A stretch of DNA of 59,067 nt from JABCPE02 sp963506915 (GCA_963506915.1 CAUORE010000008.1:1-59067), one strand, 5' to 3'. Shown: positions 23,597 through 32,436, counted from the stretch's first letter. Notes: generated by a model not told the origin, from the sequence alone. Translations and numbers: made by a program.

Positions 23597-23668
23597 TAGC
23601 CCGTAGGGGAATCGAACCCCTCTTGCAAGAATGAAAATCTTGAGTCCTAACCGATAGACGAACGGGCC
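23597..23668 (-). tRNA. tRNA-Glu (UUC), proximal copy
   Basis: 72 nt, same sequence as 23199-23270, anticodon TTC, no encoded CCA. A -7 element lies 18 nt upstream of its 5' end. Confidence 0.97.
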
Positions 23669-23686
23669 AACTGTTTTTTGCGTTTG

Positions 23687-23694
23687 CAAATATA
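23687..23694 (-). promoter_or_regulatory. -7 element of the tRNA-Glu/rpsT unit
   Basis: Minus-strand TATATTTG, 18 nt before the tRNA 5' end. Confidence 0.6.
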
Positions 23695-23730
23695 CAAACT
23701 TTTTTTATCCCACCAAATTTTTTTGAAAAA

Positions 23731-25005
23731 TTATTTATTATTTTTTTGGATTACGGGATTTTTTATACCTTTTTCCTCCATTTGTTTTCTCAGTTTCACA
23801 GCTTCTTCAAGGGTTTTCACATTTCCTGCAGTATAGTAATGTATATCTCCTATTTTTTCTCTTTTGACATCAGAAATTTTATTTACAGGAGAATCTTTTG
23901 GCAGCCTTGATGGTGAAGCGGCTAGTTCTATAGTATAATAACCTTGTGATAACTTTTGGTCAGGTGTAAAATTAACCACCGTAGCGTTTTTAAATCCAGC
24001 ATCTTTAGCTGTTTTCAAGTTTTCATCTCGTATAGATGCATAATTGGTCGTGCTGTAATAGTATCTATACATAGAACCCTCTTTTATGGTCAAAATATAT
24101 TTCAACCCTCTGAATGCAGGGTCTCCTTCATTATATTTGGTTACAGAACTCATCAGCAGGATACGACTGTCCGTTTTCATTGGTTTTTCTGCTTCTTTTA
24201 CTGGCTCTGCTTTTACATTTCTATCCAGTCTCTTCTTATAACTTACTATAGCCTGATATACAGACTCCGCTATAGCTTCCTGCCCTTCTTTGCTGGATAT
24301 ATATTGAGCATCATTATAATTACTAATAAAGCCCATTTCTATTAGGATAGATGGCATGGCATTTCTACGAAGAACATGGAGGTTCTGCTGTTTCACTCCT
24401 CTTGAAAATCTTTTATCTTTATTTACGAAATTTTCTTCCACAAAACTACCTATCAAAAGGCTACTTTCTAGGTATTTACTTTGTTGAATTTTTAGAGCAA
24501 TCAGAGATTCTGGGGAATTTGGGTCATAAGAAGCAAAGGTTTCTCTATCCTGCTCATCGAGATAGATTACATCGTTCTCAGCTTTTGCTACTTCTAGATT
24601 TTCTTTATTTTGATTTGGCCCTTGTACGAAAGTTTCTGTGCCGTAAGCTTCTGTTCCTCTGGAAGAGTTACAATGCATAGAAACGAATAAATCCGCCTTA
24701 TTCTTATTAGCCAAATTAGTTCGTTCTGTCAATGATGGATAAGAATCTGTTTTTCTGGTATATATAACTTTAAAATCTTTATTTTTCTCCAACTTCTCTC
24801 CCACCAAGAGAGTCACAGCAAGGGTTATGTCTTTTTCATTCAGTTTTCCCAGTTCTGAATATGTTCGCGTAGCTCCAATATCCTGACCACCATGACCTGC
24901 ATCTAAAATAACGGTAAACTTTTTCTTCTGGGCATAGGCTGGGATGAAAAATAATGTTAAAATTACTGTTAAAGTTGCTCTTATTAAAAATTTATTTATT
25001 TTCAT
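23731..25005 (-). CDS. N-acetylmuramoyl-L-alanine amidase (Amidase_3) with SPOR-like tail
   Basis: A 424-residue secreted zinc amidase that cuts the bond between MurNAc and the stem peptide. Signal peptide 1-25; catalytic domain about 28-280 with the zinc ligands in ILDAGHGGQDIG (H38), the central HCNSS motif and the late LIEMGFISN glutamate. Residues about 300-424 form repeated SPOR-like beta-alpha segments (SQGYYTIELAAS; IHYYTAGNVKTLEEAVKLRKQ) that could bind denuded septal glycan. It is divergent from the LptD-like gene, 41 bp apart. Confidence 0.9.
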   Translation of the reverse strand: MKINKFLIRATLTVILTLFFIPAYAQKKKFTVILDAGHGGQDIGATRTYSELGKLNEKDITLAVTLLVGEKLEKNKDFKVIYTRKTDSYPSLTERTNLANKNKADLFVSMHCNSSRGTEAYGTETFVQGPNQNKENLEVAKAENDVIYLDEQDRETFASYDPNSPESLIALKIQQSKYLESSLLIGSFVEENFVNKDKRFSRGVKQQNLHVLRRNAMPSILIEMGFISNYNDAQYISSKEGQEAIAESVYQAIVSYKKRLDRNVKAEPVKEAEKPMKTDSRILLMSSVTKYNEGDPAFRGLKYILTIKEGSMYRYYYSTTNYASIRDENLKTAKDAGFKNATVVNFTPDQKLSQGYYTIELAASPSRLPKDSPVNKISDVKREKIGDIHYYTAGNVKTLEEAVKLRKQMEEKGIKNPVIQKNNK

Positions 25006-25019
25006 CTGTTTAAAATTAT

Positions 25020-25027
25020 TATTTTTG
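25020..25027 (+). promoter_or_regulatory. -7 element of the LptD-like gene
   Basis: TATTTTTG, 19 nt before the TTG start at 25047. The spacing supports the unusual start codon. Confidence 0.5.
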
Positions 25028-25046
25028 GGGCATTAAAATCTTACCA

Positions 25047-27614
25047 TTGATAAATAAAAAGTTCAAATTTACCTTACAAATCTTAATTATCCTAATTTTT
25101 AACAATTTTTTAGCACAAACAAGCCCTAAAAACATTGAAGAAAATAAAGGAAAAAAAGATACTGTCGTTGTAGTAAACGAACAATTAGAGGACATATTGC
25201 TCAGCAAAGCAGAAAACAGCCGTTTTGATGTTGAGAAAAAAATGACTTTCCTTAACAAAAACGCCCAGATAAACTATCAGGACATGCAGATAGAGGCTGA
25301 CTACATCAGTATAGACTGGGAAGGAGGAACTATTTTTGCAAGGGGAATGGTAGATTCTTCAGGAAAAATAACCAAACCTGCCGTAGCCACACAGGGCGGC
25401 AAAAAATACGAATACAACGAGGTAAGCTATAACTATAAAACCAAACAAGCCATAGCCTACAACGCTAGAACAGAGGAAAACGAAGGGGCTATCGTAGCCG
25501 AAAAAACCAAAAAAGTAAACGACTCTGTATTCTACATGAGGAGAGGTTTCTTTACAACTGATGAACTTTTCAGAGCTAAAAAAGACACCCTTCCTGACTA
25601 CCATCTCTCCGCTCCCATCCTAAAACTTGTCAAAGGGAAAAATTCAGGGAAAGTGGTTACAGGTCCTATTCAGCTTTATATAGAGCAGGTTCCTACGCCT
25701 TTGGCTCTTCCTTTCGCCATACTTCCTTTCACCGAGAAAAGAAGTGCAGGGCTCATCATTCCTAGTTTTGGAGAAAGAGCTGATGTAGGATTTTATCTCA
25801 ATGGTTTAGGATATTACCAGCCTTTGGGGAAACATTTTGACCTAAAAATACTCACAGACTACTACACCAAAGGAAGCTGGAACATCCGCCCAGAGGTGAA
25901 TTACAAGAAAAACTATAAATACAGTGGTACTTTCCGCGGTGATATAGGAACCACCATAAGAGGAATAAAAGGTCTTGATTCTTATTCAAAATCAAGCACT
26001 TACAGGATATATTGGTCTCATCAGCAGGATGCAAAAGCCAATCCTTTCCTGCAACTATCTGCTTCTGTGGATATTGTAAGTAACCGATTTTATAATAATA
26101 ACATCAACAACTCTTATATATTCAATCAAGATGTGCTAAATGCCCAGCAGAACTCGTCCATTACCCTTACCAAAAGATTTCTAAATCTACCTGTAACACT
26201 TACTGGAAACCTTACCTATTCGCAGAATTTTTCTACTGGACTTACTAACCTAAGGCTTCCATCCCTCACTGCGAGTGTGAACCAGTTTTATCTATTCAAA
26301 GCTAAAGATGGCGTAAGAAAAGGGCTAATAGAGAACATCACTGTAAATACTAAATTTGATTTCAGAAACGAAGTCAATGCACTCCAAAACGAAATGTTCA
26401 CAAAAACAATGTGGGACAAAATGAAATATGGAGCTAGAAATGTATCTACATTCAGCACTACCACTACATTTTTGCGATATTTCAACCTGTCACTATCTGC
26501 ATCCACAGATAATGTTTTGACAAATAAAACGATTAGAAAAAACTACAACTCTGCTACCAACGCCGTAGAAACCACAGATGTAAAGGGCATCACTGGATTT
26601 AGCACCTTTAATACAAGTGCTTCCGTGCAGACTACGCTCTACGGAATGCTAAAATTCGGGAAAAACAGCAAAATCCAAGCGGTAAGACATGTCTTCACGC
26701 CGAGCATTGGTTTTTCCTACAATCCTGATTTCAGCAGTGAGAGCTGGGGATATTATCAAAAATACATAGACGCCACAGGAAATCCTATTTCGTACTCTAT
26801 TTTTGAAAACGGAGTCTATGGCTCTCCTAGTGCAGGTCTTTCAAAATCAGTTACTTTTAATTTTAATAATAATATTGAAATGAAAGTAAAATCAAAGAAA
26901 GACTCTACAGGAGTAACGAAAATAAAACTTTTTGAAAACATTGGGGTAAATTTCAGCTACAATGCCGCTGCGCCTACCTTTAAGTGGTCGTATATCAACA
27001 TCAATGCTCAGAATTCTTTCTTTAATAATAAATTGAGCCTGAATTACAATGCATCATTTGACCCTTATAAAATAGCATTTACGCCAGGTTCTGAAATAGG
27101 AACAAGACTTGACAAAATTGGGAATTTCAGACTGCAATACTTTAATTTAGGGGCAAATCTATCACTCCACGAGATTTTAAAACCAAAAAACAAAGAGAAA
27201 AAAACATATCAGAAAAAGGGCTACGCCATGATGGAAGCCTACCATTTCGATGATGATAACTACGCTCGTTTTGACCAAGACTGGACGATGAGCATCACCG
27301 CAAACTATTCCTATAACAACTCTGCAAAGAGGTATGGAGACCGCACAGCATCCATCGGGCTGAATGGTTCTATAAAACTTACGCCTTATTGGAATATCAC
27401 AGGAAGCGCCCATTATGACTTGGTTAATAAAGCTTTCTCGTACTCCAGATTAGGCTTCGCAAGAGACCAAAGGAGTTTTACAATTACTTTCAACTGGGTG
27501 CCTATCGGACAGTACAAGGTGTATGATTTCTTCATCGGAATAAAAGCCAATATCCTAAGAGATGCTTTAAAATACAAAACTCAGAGCTTCCCACAATCCA
27601 CAAGTTCTTTCTAA
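25047..27614 (+). CDS. LptD/OstA-like LPS assembly outer-membrane protein
   Basis: An 855-residue outer-membrane protein of the type that inserts lipopolysaccharide into the outer leaflet. After a signal peptide ending NNFLAQ come an OstA jellyroll (about 50-210: MTFLNKNAQINYQDMQIEADYI, IFARGMVDSSG) and a very large barrel (about 210-850) with the FAILPFTEKRSAGLIIPSFGE hinge typical of Bacteroidota LptD proteins. There is no ATG ahead of the signal peptide, so TTG 25047 is the only sensible start. LptE is not visible nearby. Confidence 0.85.
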   Translation: MINKKFKFTLQILIILIFNNFLAQTSPKNIEENKGKKDTVVVVNEQLEDILLSKAENSRFDVEKKMTFLNKNAQINYQDMQIEADYISIDWEGGTIFARGMVDSSGKITKPAVATQGGKKYEYNEVSYNYKTKQAIAYNARTEENEGAIVAEKTKKVNDSVFYMRRGFFTTDELFRAKKDTLPDYHLSAPILKLVKGKNSGKVVTGPIQLYIEQVPTPLALPFAILPFTEKRSAGLIIPSFGERADVGFYLNGLGYYQPLGKHFDLKILTDYYTKGSWNIRPEVNYKKNYKYSGTFRGDIGTTIRGIKGLDSYSKSSTYRIYWSHQQDAKANPFLQLSASVDIVSNRFYNNNINNSYIFNQDVLNAQQNSSITLTKRFLNLPVTLTGNLTYSQNFSTGLTNLRLPSLTASVNQFYLFKAKDGVRKGLIENITVNTKFDFRNEVNALQNEMFTKTMWDKMKYGARNVSTFSTTTTFLRYFNLSLSASTDNVLTNKTIRKNYNSATNAVETTDVKGITGFSTFNTSASVQTTLYGMLKFGKNSKIQAVRHVFTPSIGFSYNPDFSSESWGYYQKYIDATGNPISYSIFENGVYGSPSAGLSKSVTFNFNNNIEMKVKSKKDSTGVTKIKLFENIGVNFSYNAAAPTFKWSYININAQNSFFNNKLSLNYNASFDPYKIAFTPGSEIGTRLDKIGNFRLQYFNLGANLSLHEILKPKNKEKKTYQKKGYAMMEAYHFDDDNYARFDQDWTMSITANYSYNNSAKRYGDRTASIGLNGSIKLTPYWNITGSAHYDLVNKAFSYSRLGFARDQRSFTITFNWVPIGQYKVYDFFIGIKANILRDALKYKTQSFPQSTSSF

Positions 27615-27630
27615 AAAGAGAAGAATTTTG

Positions 27631-27638
27631 TATCTTTG
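27631..27638 (+). promoter_or_regulatory. -7 element giving a probable leaderless mRNA
   Basis: TATCTTTG ends 5 nt before the ATG at 27644, so the predicted transcription start is on or next to the start codon. Confidence 0.6.
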
Positions 27639-27643
27639 CAGGT

Positions 27644-28027
27644 ATGAAAAAGGTAATTTCTACTCAGGATGCTCCTCTTGCTATTGGAGCTTATTCACAG
27701 GCTGTTTTAGTGGATGGCATACTTTATATTTCTGGACAGATTCCTATCAATCCAGAAAACGGAAATCTTGTAGAGGAAATAGAGGAAGAAACCCACCAAG
27801 TGATGAAAAACCTAAAAGCCATTCTCCACGGAGCTGGGCTGGATTTTTCCAATGTTGTAAAAACGAGTATTTTCCTTACAGATATGAAAAATTTTCCTTT
27901 GGTAAATGATATCTACTCTTCTTATTTCAGTAATGATGATTACCCTGCCAGAGAAACCATACAGGTAGCCTCCCTACCGAAAGGAGTAAGTGTAGAAATT
28001 TCCATGATAGCCCACACCAAAATTTAG
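27644..28027 (+). CDS. RidA family 2-iminoacid deaminase
   Basis: A 127-residue protein that hydrolyses reactive enamine/imine intermediates made by PLP enzymes. Hallmarks are the N-terminal AIGAYSQAV, the strand GILYISGQIPINPENG, the helix VMKNLKAIL, and the C-terminal arginine in YPARETIQVASLP with the acidic end VEISMIAH. Length matches the family. Its -7 element is only 5 nt from the start. Two small genes follow within a few nt and probably share the transcript. Confidence 0.93.
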   Translation: MKKVISTQDAPLAIGAYSQAVLVDGILYISGQIPINPENGNLVEEIEEETHQVMKNLKAILHGAGLDFSNVVKTSIFLTDMKNFPLVNDIYSSYFSNDDYPARETIQVASLPKGVSVEISMIAHTKI

Positions 28028-28029
28028 TT

Positions 28030-28488
28030 ATGAGTTTTTTGAGAAATACTTTTGCTGTGCTGCTGGGACTTGGTGTCGCCATGCTTATCATTACTATCGG
28101 TCTGAGAATCAACTCCGAATGGATAACTTATTCTGGCTTCACACCCTTTGAAAAATGGAGCAGACTATTAGAGGACATGCGTGGAAACAGCTGGTTTTTC
28201 GTAGCATTATTGATTTCTACGGGAGTAGCATCCACCATCGGAGGTATCACCACTGCTCTGATTGTGAAAAAAGCCAAAGTAGCTTATGCTATCCTGATTG
28301 GTTTTATTCTGCTTTTTTTAGCTGTTTTAGATATCGTTTTCTTCGGATACCACCCTACTTTTTATCAGATAGGAATATTTCTTACGATCTTTCCTTTTTC
28401 TTGGATTGGAGGGAAAATTATAGAAGTTATCTTTAACCAAAAAGAAGAAAAAAACAGGAAAATCCAAGCAAACAAACATCAGGAATAA
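28030..28488 (+). CDS. Four-helix membrane protein, unknown function
   Basis: A 152-residue protein with four hydrophobic helices (about 5-24, 55-79, 82-105, 110-135) and a charged tail KEEKNRKIQANKHQE. It starts 2 nt after the ridA-like gene stops. The third helix ends in the strongly hydrophobic ILIGFILLFLAVLDIVFFGY. No family name can be given with confidence. Confidence 0.6.
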   Translation: MSFLRNTFAVLLGLGVAMLIITIGLRINSEWITYSGFTPFEKWSRLLEDMRGNSWFFVALLISTGVASTIGGITTALIVKKAKVAYAILIGFILLFLAVLDIVFFGYHPTFYQIGIFLTIFPFSWIGGKIIEVIFNQKEEKNRKIQANKHQE

Positions 28489-28493
28489 ACTCT

Positions 28494-28814
28494 ATGAGCT
28501 GGGAATATTCTATAAATTTAGACTCGGAAGAATCTGTGAGTTCAATTGTAATGGATTTGAAAAATTGTGAATTATTCTCCTCTTCTACAAGGGATTACAT
28601 CGATTGGAAAAATCCAAAATCAATAGATGACATCCCATACGACGCCAGATTTTATACAGACAAGAAAAAAACTATTTACATTGCTATAAATAGTTTTTCT
28701 AAAAATATTTTTTCAGCTTTAAAATCAATTTTAGCTAAACACGATTATCATCTAACTGATTGTGAAACAGATGAAGAAGTCACTTTGGAGCATATTTTTC
28801 GCTCTGTCATTTAG
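28494..28814 (+). CDS. Hypothetical small protein
   Basis: A 106-residue soluble acidic protein beginning MSWEYSINLDSEESV, 5 nt after the membrane gene. The ASP/GLU-rich opening and the RFYTDKKKTIYIAINS strand pair recall small immunity-like proteins, but no family is recognised. Its last 8 nt overlap the end of the converging ABC-domain gene. Confidence 0.5.
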   Translation: MSWEYSINLDSEESVSSIVMDLKNCELFSSSTRDYIDWKNPKSIDDIPYDARFYTDKKKTIYIAINSFSKNIFSALKSILAKHDYHLTDCETDEEVTLEHIFRSVI

Positions 28815-29664
28815 TGTTTTTCGCTTTATTCCTCATTCTCTTTCCTATGTCTTTCAGTTTAGAATATTGTTCCATCAATGATGGCATATCATCTAGACTA
28901 ATCACAAAAGTCCAAAGATATGTAGTAACAGAATAGATATGCCCTGCACTTTCATAGCCTTGTGTTGCCATAATCCCAAATGCCAATCCAAACAACGCTG
29001 TTGCAGAAATCCCTACACAAAAATAACCAAAAGCCTCCCTATTAGAAATTAATATTCTCAATTTTGTCGTAAATTTATAATGTTTCTCGAGATGTTCTAT
29101 TTTATTTTTTTCTATCAAATACACCTCGTTTTCTAATCGGTTGTTTAGTTTTGAATATAATTTGTCATTTATTTTAGCCAAACGAGGTATCCATAAAACC
29201 AAAATAAACATAATAAACAGCCCTAAAATCCCAACCCAAATTTCCAAAAACAAAAGCATAACGAGAGCTCCTACAATGGAAACCAAAGAGGTGATGAATA
29301 TCGGTAAATGAAGTTCAAAAAAATCAACAAACTCACGAGAAAGAGCCACACGAGCCGCTACCGCAGAAGCATCATTACCTTTATTTCTTTGGTTAATAAT
29401 CATAGGTACCGCCATTTCTGCATAAATTTTAGTAAAAACCCGAGTGTCCACACGCCTTCTGAGCATTCCTATTGTCCATATAACAAAAACGACAACAGCA
29501 TAAGATAGCGCATGTAAAACATCTCCTTTAACTACTGCATTAATCGCAAATCCTGCAAAAAGAGGATATAAAATTGCCATCAAATTTTCCATTGCAACCA
29601 ATAAAAAAGTTAAAAATAACTGTCTCTTATTTTTCTTTGCGATGTCCTTTAAAATCTTCCACAT
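28807..29664 (-). CDS. ABC transporter six-TM domain protein without ATPase
   Basis: A 285-residue integral membrane protein from ATG 29664, immediately after mazG. It has the six-helix ABC exporter transmembrane domain (FLTFLLVAMENLMAILYPL, then the GALVMLLFLEIWVGILGLF pair and coupling-helix region), but no nucleotide-binding domain follows. Stand-alone domains of this kind are annotated in other Flavobacteriia with no known partner. The in-frame extension to 29709 overlaps mazG and is unlikely. It needs either a separate ATPase or a non-transport role. Confidence 0.75.
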   Translation of the reverse strand: MWKILKDIAKKNKRQLFLTFLLVAMENLMAILYPLFAGFAINAVVKGDVLHALSYAVVVFVIWTIGMLRRRVDTRVFTKIYAEMAVPMIINQRNKGNDASAVAARVALSREFVDFFELHLPIFITSLVSIVGALVMLLFLEIWVGILGLFIMFILVLWIPRLAKINDKLYSKLNNRLENEVYLIEKNKIEHLEKHYKFTTKLRILISNREAFGYFCVGISATALFGLAFGIMATQGYESAGHIYSVTTYLWTFVISLDDMPSLMEQYSKLKDIGKRMRNKAKNTK

Positions 29665-29671
29665 ACTAGAG

Positions 29672-30442
29672 TTATTTTTTATTTTTCTTCGCTTCGTCCC
29701 AGAGTTCATCCATCTGTTCTAGGCTCATTTCAGACAAAACCAAATTCCTCTCTTGGGCTAATTTTTCCATCTCCTGAAAACGAGAAATAAATTTCAAATT
29801 AGTCTTTTCCAAAGCACTATCAGGATTTAGACCTATAATTCTGGAATAATTTATCAATGAAAAGAAAACATCGCCCAGCTCCATTTCTTTTTTCTCCTTA
29901 TCGGTCTCTGCATGAAATTCTGACAACTCCTCTTCCACTTTTTTCCACGCCTCCGCTTCGTTAGGAAAATCAAACCCCACGCCTCTCACTTTGTCTTGTA
30001 TTCTATACGCCTTTATCATAGACGGAAGTCCTTTCGGAACGCCTGAAAGCACAGATTCATTCCCTTCTTTTAGTTTTAATTTTTCCCAATTTTGTTTCAC
30101 CGTTTCTACATCCTCCGCTTTGGCATCTCCATAAATATGCGGATGGCGGTAAATCAGCTTTTCGCAAAGAGAATTGATAACATCCATGATATCAAACTTC
30201 CCCTTCTCCGAGCCTATTTTCGCATAAAAAACCAAATGCATCAGGACATCTCCCAGCTCTTTTTTGATTTCATCCATATCCTCTTCCAGTAAAGCATCAG
30301 ACAGCTCATAGCTTTCTTCCAATGTGAAATGTCGCAGGCTCTGCATGGTTTGCTTTCTGTCCCAAGGGCATTTTTCCCTCAGTTCATCGATGATATCTAA
30401 TAGTCTCCCAAAAGCTTCCTGTTTTTCTGTTTTTGTATGCAT
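29672..30442 (-). CDS. mazG: MazG nucleoside triphosphate pyrophosphohydrolase
   Basis: A 256-residue all-helical enzyme that hydrolyses NTPs/dNTPs to monophosphates, cleaning damaged nucleotides and affecting ppGpp levels. Two MazG folds are visible: residues about 20-115 with CPWDRKQTMQSL and the metal motif EESYELSDALLEED / ELGDVLMHLVF, and a second at about 165-240 with EEELSEFHAE and ELGDVFFSLINYSR. ATG 30442 is chosen; a -7 element sits 18 nt upstream. The ABC-domain gene follows after 7 nt. Confidence 0.92.
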   Translation of the reverse strand: MHTKTEKQEAFGRLLDIIDELREKCPWDRKQTMQSLRHFTLEESYELSDALLEEDMDEIKKELGDVLMHLVFYAKIGSEKGKFDIMDVINSLCEKLIYRHPHIYGDAKAEDVETVKQNWEKLKLKEGNESVLSGVPKGLPSMIKAYRIQDKVRGVGFDFPNEAEAWKKVEEELSEFHAETDKEKKEMELGDVFFSLINYSRIIGLNPDSALEKTNLKFISRFQEMEKLAQERNLVLSEMSLEQMDELWDEAKKNKK

Positions 30443-30460
30443 TTCTGTGAATTTTTTCCT

Positions 30461-30468
30461 CAAATTTA
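30461..30468 (-). promoter_or_regulatory. -7 element of mazG
   Basis: Minus-strand TAAATTTG, 18 nt before the start codon. Confidence 0.6.
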
Positions 30469-30488
30469 ACTTAAATTTATAGACAAAA

Positions 30489-30523
30489 AAACCTTTATTC
30501 CGAAAAAATAGAATAAAGGCTTG
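30489..30523 (-). terminator. Terminator of the DUF5606 gene
   Basis: Stem AACCTTTATTC/GAATAAAGGCTT (one mismatch) with a T-run on the minus strand. Confidence 0.75.
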
Positions 30524-30551
30524 TTTATACTAATCAAACATATACTGATGA

Positions 30552-30968
30552 CTATTCTGCTGGCTGCTCCGCTTTCACAAAGCTGTTCGGAGTGATATAT
30601 CCTGCTTTTTGAAGAATGTTATACCACTGAGCCAGTTTTTTAATATCTGAATCATAAACTCTCTCAACATCATAGTTTGGAAGCACTTCCGCCATGAAAC
30701 TTCTCAACTCCTCTGGAGAAGCTTTGTGAGAAATAGTAGCTTTATAGTCTTCTTTTTTTGCTATATTTTCAAATACATCAAAAAGAGGAACCTCATTATC
30801 AAAGGTATACATAGATATGTTATCCAAAAGACTCACTTGGCTGGTGTTAGAAATACTTATTTTTTTCTGTGTAGTCACATCCTCTATAATAAACCCATTT
30901 CTCAGTTGAGAAATCAACTTAAACAACCCTGGTTTTCCAGAAATTGAAATAATTTTTTCTAATTGCAT
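30552..30968 (-). CDS. DUF5606 domain protein
   Basis: A 138-residue conserved Bacteroidota protein. It shows the family opening LEKIISISGKPGLFKLISQLRNGFIIED, a central helix, and the C-terminal SDIKKLAQWYNILQKAGYI. The first 60 residues look like a small beta barrel. It lies downstream of def, 34 nt after it on the same strand, so ruvX, def and this gene probably form one operon. Function is unknown. Confidence 0.8.
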   Translation of the reverse strand: MQLEKIISISGKPGLFKLISQLRNGFIIEDVTTQKKISISNTSQVSLLDNISMYTFDNEVPLFDVFENIAKKEDYKATISHKASPEELRSFMAEVLPNYDVERVYDSDIKKLAQWYNILQKAGYITPNSFVKAEQPAE

Positions 30969-31002
30969 ATTCTAAATTATTATTATATTTTTTATTCTTT
31001 AA

Positions 31003-31575
31003 TTACTTCGGAAATCGCATTTTATAGCCTACATTTACATTTCCTTCGCTGATTTTGTTCAGTTTTCCTTTGATTATTTTTTTCTTTAAAACGCTGAGCT
31101 TATCCGTAAACAAAATTCCCTCTATATGGTCATATTCGTGCTGGATAACTCTCGCTCTCATATCGGAAAAAGTTTCTGTATGTTTAACGAAATTTTCATC
31201 CAAATATTCTATCAAAATCGTTTCTTTTCGCGAAACATCCTCTCGGACATCAGGTATACTGAGACACCCTTCATTGAATTTCCATTCCTTTCCGCTTTCC
31301 TCTAATATTCTTGCATTGATAAAAACTTTCTTAAAATCCTTCAGCTTATCCGCAATATCCAAATAGTCTTCATCCTCTGCTAACGGGCGGATATCAATCA
31401 CAAAAAGCCTGATATCCAAGCCTATCTGCGGCGCTGCAAGACCTATTCCATGAGCATCATACATCGTCTCAAACATATTGTCTATCAATGTTTTCAACTC
31501 TGGATAGTCTGGCGTAATATCTTTACATTTCTTACGAAGAACAGGGTCTCCATAAGCTCTAATAGGTAAAATCAT
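31003..31575 (-). CDS. def: Peptide deformylase
   Basis: A 190-residue iron/zinc enzyme that removes the N-formyl group from new proteins. All three motifs are present: GIGLAAPQIG (43-52), EGCLSIP (102-108) with the metal-binding cysteine, and QHEYDHIEG with the metal histidines (HEYDH 146-150). Its start overlaps the ruvX stop by 4 nt, so the two are translationally coupled. Confidence 0.97.
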   Translation of the reverse strand: MILPIRAYGDPVLRKKCKDITPDYPELKTLIDNMFETMYDAHGIGLAAPQIGLDIRLFVIDIRPLAEDEDYLDIADKLKDFKKVFINARILEESGKEWKFNEGCLSIPDVREDVSRKETILIEYLDENFVKHTETFSDMRARVIQHEYDHIEGILFTDKLSVLKKKIIKGKLNKISEGNVNVGYKMRFPK

Positions 31576-31985
31576 AGTTTTTGTTCTAAATATTGTTGTA
31601 AAATAAGCGTAGCGCTTACCTTATCTATCAATCCTTTTTCTTGTCTTTGCTTCTTATTTTTGCCGCTTTGACTGATGAAATATGAAGCTATTTTAGAAGT
31701 AAATCTCTCATCAAACCGCACCACTGATACCTCTGGAAATTCACTCTTAAATTCTTCTATAAACTTCTGAATATCCTCCTCCACTTCGGACATATTTCCT
31801 TTCAAATCTGTAGGAAGCCCTATAACCACCTCATCTACAGAATTTTCACCGAAATAATTTCTCAAAAACTCCATCAAAGCAGTAGTTTCCACAGTATCCA
31901 AACCACTGGCTATTATGCGTAAATCATCCGTTGCAGCCAGGCCACAACGCTTTTTACCAAAATCTACTGCCAGTATTTGTCCCAT
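31572..31985 (-). CDS. ruvX: RuvX/YqgF Holliday-junction resolvase-like protein
   Basis: A 137-residue RNase H-fold protein. Visible are the first acidic strand ILAVDFGKKRCGLAATD, the central VVIGLPTDLKGNMSE, and the late VRFDERFTSKIAS and GLIDKVSATLILQQYL with the final catalytic aspartate. YqgF proteins act in pre-16S rRNA maturation and/or junction resolution. The -7 element lies only 5 nt before the ATG. It is the first gene of the def operon. Confidence 0.92.
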   Translation of the reverse strand: MGQILAVDFGKKRCGLAATDDLRIIASGLDTVETTALMEFLRNYFGENSVDEVVIGLPTDLKGNMSEVEEDIQKFIEEFKSEFPEVSVVRFDERFTSKIASYFISQSGKNKKQRQEKGLIDKVSATLILQQYLEQKL

Positions 31986-31990
31986 CGTGG

Positions 31991-31998
31991 CAAAAGTA
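31991..31998 (-). promoter_or_regulatory. -7 element giving a probable leaderless mRNA
   Basis: Minus-strand TACTTTTG, 5 nt before the ruvX start codon, the same spacing as at 10740 and 27644. Confidence 0.55.
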
Positions 31999-32063
31999 AT
32001 AAATATTTTTCAGATAATGGGAAATGAATGTAGGATTTAGGAAATCTTTGATGAAGGTTTCTT

Positions 32064-32384
32064 CTAATTTTCCAAATCGAAATAAAGATGATAATGATTA
32101 GAACATCTAGGATTAAATTGTCTATTGCAGTTCGGGCAAGAATCTGTATTCAGATATTCTCTGATACTCAGTACATTCCTACAACAGCCACACAAAATAG
32201 CCTTCTCATCCAGCTCTTCAGAAGACCAGCGTTTTGGTTCATGGTCTTCACAAACATTGTGACACAGATAACATGGATAAAAAGTCTCACAACATTTGAA
32301 TTTTATAGCAACTATGTCCAATTCGCTATGATAATGTTCACAGCGAGTTTCCTCATCTACAAGTAGTCCTTTTAGTTTTATCAT
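32064..32384 (-). CDS. CHY zinc-finger protein
   Basis: A 106-residue protein rich in Cys and His. The order CEHYHSELD, CCETFYPCYLCHN, HEP, CGCCRNVL, CPNCNRQFNPRCSNHYHLYF matches the CHY zinc-finger family, which binds up to three zinc ions. In plants and animals the domain belongs to ubiquitin ligases; small bacterial versions are uncharacterised. It starts just upstream of a terminator belonging to the next minus-strand gene. Confidence 0.85.
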   Translation of the reverse strand: MIKLKGLLVDEETRCEHYHSELDIVAIKFKCCETFYPCYLCHNVCEDHEPKRWSSEELDEKAILCGCCRNVLSIREYLNTDSCPNCNRQFNPRCSNHYHLYFDLEN

Positions 32385-32401
32385 CTGATTTTACTTCAAA
32401 G

Positions 32402-32434
32402 AAAAAAATCCAACTCTGAGAGTTGGATTTTTTA
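32402..32434 (-). terminator. Terminator of the lipoprotein gene at 32437
   Basis: Palindrome AAAAATCCAACTCT/AGAGTTGGATTTTT, T-rich on both strands. Confidence 0.85.
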
Positions 32435-32436
32435 TA

